A stretch of 11,693 bases of DNA, taken from NCBI GenBank assembly GCA_964483465.1, contig CAZABG010000077.1, positions 1-11,693 on the forward strand, written 5' to 3'. The DNA comes from CAZABG01 sp964483465 (GTDB lineage Bacteria; Chlamydiota; Chlamydiia; Chlamydiales; Parachlamydiaceae). A program made the position numbers and the translations under genes. The notes beneath the pieces were generated by a model. The model ran no database searches and was not told where the DNA came from. It saw nothing but the letters and a program-made list of their open reading frames with translations. Shown piece by piece: positions 5,925 through 11,693 of the stretch. Numbering within the stretch: the stretch's first letter is position 1; every line of letters starts with the position of its first letter.

Positions 5925-7048
5925 GCTTCAAGTTTGAAATTGTTCATCAATCCAAAAAATCAAGGGCAAGAGTCGGAAGAATTACGACTCCTCATGGCGT
6001 TATCGACACCCCGAATTTTGTAGCGGTAGGAACCAATGGCACTTTGAAAGCTATCGACAATGTTCCTGTTGAAGAAGCCGGCCTTCAGCTCATGTTTTGC
6101 AATACCTATCACATGATGCTCCAGCCCGGAACGGAAGTGGTTCGAAAAGCAGGGGGGCTTCATAACTATATTGGAAGAAAGGCGCCAATTATTACCGACT
6201 CAGGCGGTTTTCAGGTTTTTTCTTTAGCTTATGGGGGAGTTGCGAACGAACTAAAAAGCCGAGGGCAGAAAAAAACAGATGGCCACGTCCTTAAAATAAA
6301 TGAAGAGGGCGTTCTCTTCCGCTCTTATCGCGACGGAAGAAAAATCTTACTCACCGCAGAAACATCCATCGATGCTCAAAAGGACCTTGGGGCGGATATA
6401 ATCATTCCTTTTGATGAGCTGCCTCCCTATCATATCGATCAAAAAGTTCTTCTTGATTCCTTTGAAAGAACTCATCGCTGGGAAAAACGATCGCTTGATC
6501 ATCACTTGAAAAACCCTAATAACCAAGCCATGTTTTCGGTGGTTCATGGAGGAATCGATCCTGAACTGCGTAAAAGAAGCTGTGAATTCGCCAATAATTT
6601 ACCTTTTGATGGTTTTGCAATAGGCGGAAGCCTTGGAAAAACAAAGCAGGAGCTTTTCAAGCTTTTAGACTATACGCCTGCCCATCTTGATCCTGCTCGT
6701 CCCATCCATCTGCTTGGAATCGGCGATCTTGAATCCATTCAATACGGAGTCAATTCCGGCATCGACACGTTTGATAGTTCCTATCCGACAAGGGCGGCGC
6801 GCCACGGCATCGTAATAACTTCTCAAGGGCCTCTTGATTTAAGAAAGAAAATGAATGAGGACCAATTTTCGCCACTCGATCCAACATGCAGCTGTTCAAC
6901 CTGCAAAAAATACACGCGCGCCTTCTTGCACCACCTTTTTAAAGCGTCCGAGCTAACAGCGCAAACGCTTGCTTCCATTCATAATGTTACCCAAATGGTA
7001 ACGATAATGGCAAAATATCGAGAGAGCATTCTCGCAGATAATGTCTAA
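5921..7048 (+). CDS. tgt: tRNA-guanine transglycosylase, probably queuine-using
   Basis: This 375-residue enzyme swaps guanine at position 34 of GUN-anticodon tRNAs for a queuosine base. Catalytic and binding residues are present: Asp93 (TDSGGFQ), Asp165 (FDELPP), the nucleophile Asp285 (IDTFDS), and the zinc ligands Cys323, Cys325, Cys328 and His354. Two pocket positions differ from typical bacterial preQ1-specific enzymes. Where Zymomonas TGT has Cys158, this has Leu167. Where it has Val233 in GGLAV, this has Gly239 in GGSLG. A glycine there is the eukaryotic, queuine-accepting state. With the coupled yhhQ this indicates queuine salvage. The ATG overlaps the yhhQ stop, and the gene has little Shine-Dalgarno of its own. 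Its last 58 or so codons are duplicated at 8815-9009 with silent differences, so the present 3' end may have been acquired by recombination. Confidence 0.96.
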   Translation: MSFKFEIVHQSKKSRARVGRITTPHGVIDTPNFVAVGTNGTLKAIDNVPVEEAGLQLMFCNTYHMMLQPGTEVVRKAGGLHNYIGRKAPIITDSGGFQVFSLAYGGVANELKSRGQKKTDGHVLKINEEGVLFRSYRDGRKILLTAETSIDAQKDLGADIIIPFDELPPYHIDQKVLLDSFERTHRWEKRSLDHHLKNPNNQAMFSVVHGGIDPELRKRSCEFANNLPFDGFAIGGSLGKTKQELFKLLDYTPAHLDPARPIHLLGIGDLESIQYGVNSGIDTFDSSYPTRAARHGIVITSQGPLDLRKKMNEDQFSPLDPTCSCSTCKKYTRAFLHHLFKASELTAQTLASIHNVTQMVTIMAKYRESILADNV

Positions 7049-7229
7049 ACACAAGATATGAGGATTTTGCATCCTGCCAAGCCAAAGGCCGAATTCTAAC
7101 TCTCACATCGTTACTCAAAATGACATTAAATAACTTGGCTTTATAAGGTTAAATGAGACGAGATCTTAGCGCACTCAAAATCATTAGACATGGTTTATGT
7201 TAATATTTTATTAATTATTAACACATCAA

Positions 7230-7258
7230 TTTACACAACATCTTAAATGTTTTATAAT
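7230..7258 (+). promoter_or_regulatory. Promoter of the F-box/ankyrin-type gene
   Basis: TTTACA (7230-7235), a 17-base spacer and a perfect TATAAT (7253-7258) predict a start near 7265 and a leader of about 27 bases carrying AAGGAG five bases before the ATG. The gene is therefore an independent unit and not the tail of the tgt operon. The rest of 7049-7229 is AT-rich, with a weak AGGAT/ATCCT hairpin (7061-7075) after tgt and nothing else recognisable. Confidence 0.65.
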
Positions 7259-7291
7259 TTTAATTAGCAAGTAAATGTAAAAGGAGCCATT

Positions 7292-8701
7292 ATGAGCTTC
7301 AACTATTCTTGGTATCAGCAAGGTTATAAAGATTACTACCTCCCAACGGAGGTGGTTGCAAAAGATCCCACCATTTTAAAACGTTTAAATGAAGAGTGCA
7401 CTTCAGTAGTCACTAAAGATAATAGAAAAATTTATATTCTTAGAGAAAGTAATTTACCTGATTTTATAAAGCCCACCTTTGAACACGTTCAAGAATATGA
7501 TTTTGAAACATTTAAAATGACGGTAGAAAAAGTAAACCGCGACAATCATTTTCCAATAAAAAGTCTTTCTCCTGATTTAATTAGACATATCGGTAGCTTT
7601 GCCGGAAAAAGTGCCATGACAAGCTCCTCTTATGCTTCAAAGGATACAAAAGAGACGATGAACCGGCTCCAGCCTAAATTATCTAAAGATAGTGATTTTG
7701 CTGTTGACTCCGCTCGAGAAGGAAATCTTGAGCTTTTAAAATGGGCTAAAACAAACAATGCTAAATGGCAGGTGATTGAGATTGCAAAGGCAGCAGTACA
7801 AGGGGGGCATACTAAAATCTTAGATTGGATTTTGCATGATGATAAAAATCGTATACTATTCACCAAAACGGCCGTATATGACCTTGCTGATCTTGCTGCG
7901 CAACATAATCGAGTCGATATTTTGAATTGGTTAGAAAATAACTTTAGCATAATTCCAATCTCTGAAGAAGACATATTAGACTTTGTTCATATTGCAATGC
8001 CTGCCTTTGAAATGAACCATCTTGATGTAATAAAATTTCTGATCAAGAAGTGTCCAGACTCCTTTTTAAAAATGGGCACACTTCGCACACTTTATGAATT
8101 TGCTGCAGGATTTGGTCGTGTTGAGTTTTTAGAATATTTCAGGGCAATTCGCTTGCCTGAACCTAGTAATTACTTAGCGGAAGCGGCATATAAAGGAAAG
8201 GTGGAAGTTTTAAATTGGGCGTATGAAAGAAACCCTGAGTCGATTAAATCGCTTTTTTTAAGAGTTGCTTCTGGTAATGGCCATCTAAATGTGCTTGAAT
8301 GGGCATTAAATAAAAATATACCCCTTGACAATAGGGTATTATTGTCATGCATTCGATTAAATCACATTGAAGTTCTGAATTGGGCAAAAGAAAAGAATCT
8401 TCCTCTTCCAACCAATCAAGAAATAACAGCTGAACTAGTTGATTGTCTTGGTATAATGGCACCACCCTCTACAAATATTGCTGAATGGCTTTTAAAAAAC
8501 AATCATCTAGATGTAGACACTCTCAAAACCGGATTATATAAAGATAAAGAGCTATTAAATTGGGCGATTGAAAACCAAATACTAAATAATCTAAATCAGG
8601 AATTAGATGATATTAGAGCTCAAGCTGCAACAGAACAGAAACAAAGCGTAGTTTCTTGGATAGATGAATTTAGAAGGAATTACAGTAAAGAAAAACTGTA
8701 G
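7292..8701 (+). CDS. F-box-like plus ankyrin-type (tryptophan-rich) repeat protein, putative effector
   Basis: This is a 469-residue protein. Residues about 1-85 are unrecognised. Residues 88-125 (IKSLSPDLIRHIGSFAG onward to SKDT) fit the F-box pattern: Leu-Pro-like start, hydrophobic helix, Ile-x-Ser-Phe, then a Ser-Lys. From about 134 to 430 run roughly ten degenerate 25-35-residue units of the type GHxxVLxWAxxxN, for example at 142-153, 171-180, 205-214, 300-312, 328-340 and 355-368. This is the tryptophan-containing ankyrin variant common in giant viruses of amoebae, where it is often joined to an F-box. The likely role is a host SCF substrate adaptor (inference). AAGGAG and a consensus promoter precede the ATG. 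Its AT-rich codon use contrasts with tgt. It lies between tgt and a displaced tgt 3' end, suggesting insertion. The F-box call is less sure than the repeats. Confidence 0.8.
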   Translation: MSFNYSWYQQGYKDYYLPTEVVAKDPTILKRLNEECTSVVTKDNRKIYILRESNLPDFIKPTFEHVQEYDFETFKMTVEKVNRDNHFPIKSLSPDLIRHIGSFAGKSAMTSSSYASKDTKETMNRLQPKLSKDSDFAVDSAREGNLELLKWAKTNNAKWQVIEIAKAAVQGGHTKILDWILHDDKNRILFTKTAVYDLADLAAQHNRVDILNWLENNFSIIPISEEDILDFVHIAMPAFEMNHLDVIKFLIKKCPDSFLKMGTLRTLYEFAAGFGRVEFLEYFRAIRLPEPSNYLAEAAYKGKVEVLNWAYERNPESIKSLFLRVASGNGHLNVLEWALNKNIPLDNRVLLSCIRLNHIEVLNWAKEKNLPLPTNQEITAELVDCLGIMAPPSTNIAEWLLKNNHLDVDTLKTGLYKDKELLNWAIENQILNNLNQELDDIRAQAATEQKQSVVSWIDEFRRNYSKEKL

Positions 8702-8814
8702 GCAAATAGAATTAATTACGAATTTTTTTAATGCATATTTTAGTATAATATTTCATTCACTAAAATCTTCATAAACAAATACAGTATTCTAATAAATCTA
8801 AGTAGGATTTTTAA

Positions 8815-9009
8815 GAAGAACCACTCGAACCTATTTGCAGCTGTTCAACCTGCAAAAAATACACGCGCGCCTTCTTGCACCACCTTTTTAAAGCGTCCGA
8901 GCTTACAGCGCAAACGCTTGCTTCCATCCATAACGTTACCCAAATGGTAACGATAATGGCAAAGTATCGTGAAAGAATCACCTCCGACGAAATAATCATA
9001 CTTCACTAG
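8815..9009 (+). pseudogene. Displaced 3' end of tgt (C-terminal zinc domain fragment)
   Basis: From 8821 the sequence aligns without gaps to tgt 6872-7026 (constant offset 1949). Bases 8836-8903 are identical to 6887-6954 over 68 bases. After that, up to codon RE, every difference is a silent third-base change (Leu, Ile, Asn, Lys, Arg, Glu codons). The frame keeps the zinc ligands CSCSTC and His and reads on to its own TAG with a different tail (ending EIIILH). An in-frame TAA at 8812 and the lack of a start show that it is not a gene. Silent-only divergence indicates that both copies evolved for a time as functional tgt ends, so this is a recombination product between related alleles and not a recent decaying duplication. 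Confidence 0.9.
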
Positions 9010-9083
9010 TATTTAATGAATTCAACATTCGGCAGATGCTGTTTAACTAAATCTGCACTCATCTTTGTACGATGATTAAAATT
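9006..9083 (-). pseudogene. Short convergent coding remnant (C-terminal tail of an unknown protein)
   Basis: On the minus strand, 25 codons after an in-frame TAA read NFNHRTK then MSADLVKQHLPNVEFIKY and a stop. The composition is protein-like (amphipathic, balanced), unlike random AT-rich translation. Its TAG overlaps the TAG of the tgt fragment on the other strand within CTAG, the compact arrangement expected of two genuine convergent genes. I infer that it is the tail of the gene that once faced tgt. The family is not recognised, and a tiny independent peptide gene starting at 9062 cannot be excluded. Confidence 0.3.
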
Positions 9084-9123
9084 TTAGTTATGCTGATACT
9101 AATAGCATTTTTACCCATTAGGC

Positions 9124-9146
9124 AAAGGCGGCAATGGCCGCCCTTG
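9124..9146. terminator. GC-rich hairpin downstream of the solenoid gene
   Basis: GGCGGC (9127-9132) and GCCGCC (9137-9142) form a perfect six-pair stem around AATG. Beyond one A/C mismatch, CAA/TTG extends it. It sits 14 bases past the stop of the minus-strand solenoid gene, in very AT-rich surroundings. There is no good T run on either side, so it may end transcripts only weakly or act as a stabilising 3' hairpin. Confidence 0.45.
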
Positions 9147-9159
9147 TCTTGCCCACAAT

Positions 9160-11693
9160 TTATACTTTTACTTTTCCTTGGAGACGCGTTCTATGATAAT
9201 TAACGTACAATTCTCCCAAGAGACTATACAATTCTTTCAGTATATCGTCAGACATAAATTCTAATTTTAGTAGATCAAGTCTCTCTTCTATATAGGTAAG
9301 ATCTTCTATAGAATATTTGATAGTTGAGGTTCTTAAGGCGCTTTTAAAATCTTTAAGGTAATACCCTATAGAAAAAGATCCAGCATCAACATAAGCTCTA
9401 AAATCACCAAATTTTTTGGCGATGGTTAACTTAGCCTCTTCAATACAAGACTCATTCTTTATTCTTTTTAGTAACTCTTGTGCTTGAGTAATATCACGTG
9501 AGGCTTCAATTATCTTGACGAATTGTCTTTCGAGATCGATCAGCTTTCCTGGATAAGCTGAGATTAGTTTTTCTCTAAAAGCTTCATTTTTAAAGTAAAT
9601 TGCTCTTAAAGCTTGTTTAATGAATTTTGTCTCTTGATGAATCGGATAATATTTCAAAAGGTCAAAACCTTCATCCTTTGCATTGTAAAGGTATCCAAAG
9701 ACAATTTTTTCTAAATAATCTTCATAATTTTTACTTAAAAAGGCAATCTCTAAAGCTTTTTGATAATTCTGTTTTGCGAAATAGTGATTGAAAATACTAT
9801 TTATGAACTGAGAAACATCAACCCCTTCAACATCTTTGAAGACACTGTCAACTTTGTTATTTGCAAGACCTGCTTTTAATTGATCAGCAAGGTAGCTATC
9901 AGCAATGACACCTGCATTTACCAAGGCATGAGCTAGATTAGGATATAGGGCTTGTGACCGTGCTTTTGCTAATTTTAAACGATAGTCTCTTTCTACGTCT
10001 CTATAGGGGATTGTGCTTATCTGGGCTAATGCTATATCCCACTCTTTTTGCTCTATCAACTCTGCAACTTCCGTACAGGTAATTGATAAATTTAAAGTAA
10101 AATGCCAACTTTTATTGATTTCAGCGCTCAATACAAGTGCTCTTGCATCAGAGAATTTTTTGCTATTAATGAGCCCTTTAAAAGGTTCTAATTCTTTCAT
10201 TCCAGATAGGTTTATAAGGCAATTTTCAGGACGAACTTCTAATAGTTTACCAGCCTTCTCTGCAGTTTCTGAATCTAACGTTTGAGTAGCAAGGAGACGA
10301 TACCCAATTTCTTTAAAAGCTAATTTTTTCTCTTTTTCCACCGCTACTAAAGCATCTGAATACTCTCCAAAAAAGATTTTCTGATCTAAATTATTTTTAA
10401 AGTAATCTAAATTGTCGGCTCTTTTGTTTTTATCAGTTTCTATTTCGTTCTGGAAATCTTCCCTTAAATCTATAAATGGAATCATTTCTAGGTATTTAGA
10501 AGCTTCATCATATTTATCTCTGTGAATCAAATGCCTAATGGCTCGTTTAGCAAAATACAATGTTAGAGAAGGAGATCCTGCGTCTTTTACAAAAGCTTCC
10601 GCTTCATGAATATCTTTTTTTAATAGAGCTTTCAATTTGATAAAATCAGACATGACTTCAAGCTTATAAATCTCAGTATGACCAATCTGAGCAAGAACAT
10701 CATCTCTTCTTGCAGAATTTTTTATTTTCTTAGCACACGTTAAGGCACTATTAAACCAAGCTGACATGCAAGCGATATAGGCATTAAAGTCATCCTGAAG
10801 AGAAGGATCTAAATGATCGACTTCGGTGATTACCTTCTCTAGGAAAAAAGCCTGATCTATTTTGAGATAAAATTCGGTCTTTGCTCTCTCTTCAACAGAG
10901 ACTTTATCCAGAATGACTTGATAAGCCTTTTTTACATCCTCAAATGAAATTTGATTTATAACAGCTTCTAAGCTTGCCCATTTCTTTGTACTAACATAAT
11001 GCTCAGCCGCTATCCTCAAGATATAATTTCGAAGAGAATACGGAAGATCGTCTATTATAATTTGATCTAATGCACGCAAATAACTATGTTTGCTTATTAA
11101 TATCCGAATCTCATGGCTTTGACTATTTAGGAGTTCTTTACACTCATTAACTCTCTGAAGCCCGTTAAAGACTAAAGCTTTCTTTTTTAAGCCCTCGTTT
11201 TCTATTTTTAGAGCATAATTTTGCGCATCTCTGTAACTTATTTTACTCTTCGCCAATTCAAAATAGACAACATCTTTTTCGGACGGTTCCAATGAGCCAA
11301 TAAATTTATCAAGCTCATCTTGGCTATGATTATAAAAAGCTTTTACAACGTCCTTTAGGATGCTAGATCTGAGATCTACGTGACGAATAGGCAAAAGGGA
11401 TTTTATCGCTTTATCAAAGTCTTTATTGTTACTAAATTCATCAAGGTTAAAAAAAACTAGAATTATATTATTAAGAATATTTATGAAATATTCAGGTTGT
11501 TTATCTCTTTCAATTAAGTTTTTTAAGGCGGCTCCATCTTTCGAATTAAAGGCAGCGAAATACTCTGGATTGGATTTTATTAATTCAAAATACTCTGGGC
11601 ATAATCCGTAGCGTAATTTGAACGCTTCTCTATTCTCAGGTTTGATTTTATTAATAATTTTGTTGGCTAAAGTATAGTGTTCCAAACCGCATA
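9160..11693 (-). CDS. Large alpha-solenoid (TPR-like) repeat protein of unknown function, 5' end outside window
   Basis: At least 841 residues are almost wholly helical. Degenerate units of about 33-40 residues recur with the pattern of a paired-helix repeat, for example DKYDEASKYLEMIPFIDLRED, KEWDIALAQISTIPYRDVERD and QNYQKALEIAFLSKNYEDY, each with an A-L/I core and a charged turn. This is TPR-like solenoid architecture, a protein-interaction scaffold. No enzyme motif, signal peptide or membrane helix is seen. The first start-like codon in frame is TTG at 11685, without a Shine-Dalgarno. The frame stays open to the window edge (TGC GGT before it), so the true start most likely lies outside. 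The nearby ATG at 11690-11692 is out of frame. The gene is markedly AT-rich compared with the prfC-tgt operon and is probably an accessory, host-interaction gene (inference). Confidence 0.85.
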   Translation of the reverse strand, partial: CGLEHYTLANKIINKIKPENREAFKLRYGLCPEYFELIKSNPEYFAAFNSKDGAALKNLIERDKQPEYFINILNNIILVFFNLDEFSNNKDFDKAIKSLLPIRHVDLRSSILKDVVKAFYNHSQDELDKFIGSLEPSEKDVVYFELAKSKISYRDAQNYALKIENEGLKKKALVFNGLQRVNECKELLNSQSHEIRILISKHSYLRALDQIIIDDLPYSLRNYILRIAAEHYVSTKKWASLEAVINQISFEDVKKAYQVILDKVSVEERAKTEFYLKIDQAFFLEKVITEVDHLDPSLQDDFNAYIACMSAWFNSALTCAKKIKNSARRDDVLAQIGHTEIYKLEVMSDFIKLKALLKKDIHEAEAFVKDAGSPSLTLYFAKRAIRHLIHRDKYDEASKYLEMIPFIDLREDFQNEIETDKNKRADNLDYFKNNLDQKIFFGEYSDALVAVEKEKKLAFKEIGYRLLATQTLDSETAEKAGKLLEVRPENCLINLSGMKELEPFKGLINSKKFSDARALVLSAEINKSWHFTLNLSITCTEVAELIEQKEWDIALAQISTIPYRDVERDYRLKLAKARSQALYPNLAHALVNAGVIADSYLADQLKAGLANNKVDSVFKDVEGVDVSQFINSIFNHYFAKQNYQKALEIAFLSKNYEDYLEKIVFGYLYNAKDEGFDLLKYYPIHQETKFIKQALRAIYFKNEAFREKLISAYPGKLIDLERQFVKIIEASRDITQAQELLKRIKNESCIEEAKLTIAKKFGDFRAYVDAGSFSIGYYLKDFKSALRTSTIKYSIEDLTYIEERLDLLKLEFMSDDILKELYSLLGELYVNYHRTRLQGKVKV

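Larger units (their letters stand above)
8702..9159. other. Gene-free scar region between the ankyrin-type and solenoid genes
   Basis: No intact gene is present. Bases 8702-8814 are AT-rich with a T run at about 8722-8728 that could end the ankyrin-type transcript, and an isolated TATAAT near 8745. Then come the tgt 3' fragment (8815-9009), a convergent coding remnant (9006-9083) and a GC-rich hairpin (9124-9146). It reads as the remains of an older tgt-neighbour junction. Confidence 0.6.

Noticed and set aside
5921..7302. Identical first 11 bases (ATGAGCTTCAA) of tgt and the ankyrin-type gene as a sign of shared origin
   Set aside because: The match is short, the protein sequences diverge at once, and the upstream regions are unrelated, so chance is sufficient.
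7630..7974. Minus-strand frame of 114 codons inside the ankyrin-type gene
   Set aside because: It is antisense to clear repeat-protein coding with a good promoter and Shine-Dalgarno on the plus strand.
333..9009. Insertion sequence, integrase or CRISPR array responsible for the duplications
   Set aside because: No transposase or integrase frame, terminal inverted repeats, or regularly spaced repeats with variable spacers are present. The only tandem repeats are coding LRR units.

Overview
The window looks like chromosomal DNA of an amoeba-associated member of the Chlamydiae (Parachlamydiales-like). This is an inference from gene content, not from a marker gene. It mixes conserved bacterial genes (htpX, lemA, prfC, yhhQ, tgt) with AT-richer genes for eukaryote-style repeat proteins: a Skp1/BTB-like plus leucine-rich-repeat protein, an F-box-like plus ankyrin-type protein, and a large alpha-solenoid protein. 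Tgt carries queuine-type substrate-pocket residues and sits beside a YhhQ transporter, as expected for a host-dependent bacterium that salvages queuine.

Layout. Bases 1-221 (minus) hold the N-terminus of a secreted protein that runs off the left edge. Bases 417-1739 (minus) encode the Skp1/BTB-LRR protein, with its own promoter. The lemA-htpX pair (3424 down to 1877, minus) is a tight operon. A 273-base divergent region (3425-3697) holds overlapping promoters and a strongly structured stretch that is either a small RNA or a regulatory leader of prfC. prfC, yhhQ and tgt (3698-7048, plus) form an overlapping operon for peptide-chain release and queuine salvage. The F-box/ankyrin-type gene (7292-8701, plus) follows with its own promoter. 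Bases 8702-9159 carry no intact gene; they hold a duplicated tgt 3' end, a small convergent coding remnant and a GC-rich hairpin. The solenoid gene (minus) fills the rest and runs off the right edge.

The most notable observation is a shared architecture at two loci. In each, an effector-like gene lies directly downstream of a housekeeping gene, in the same orientation, and a second copy of that housekeeping gene's 3' end lies just beyond it. For htpX the copy is 26 identical bases ending at the stop codon. For tgt it is about 60 codons with only silent changes across the conserved core. This suggests that host-interaction genes enter this genome at gene 3' ends, leaving the receiving gene intact and a displaced tail as a scar. 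The two genes so placed encode the two halves of eukaryotic SCF/BTB ubiquitin-ligase adaptor logic (a Skp1/BTB-like fold with LRRs, and an F-box-like motif with ankyrin-type repeats), consistent with effectors acting on host ubiquitin signalling.
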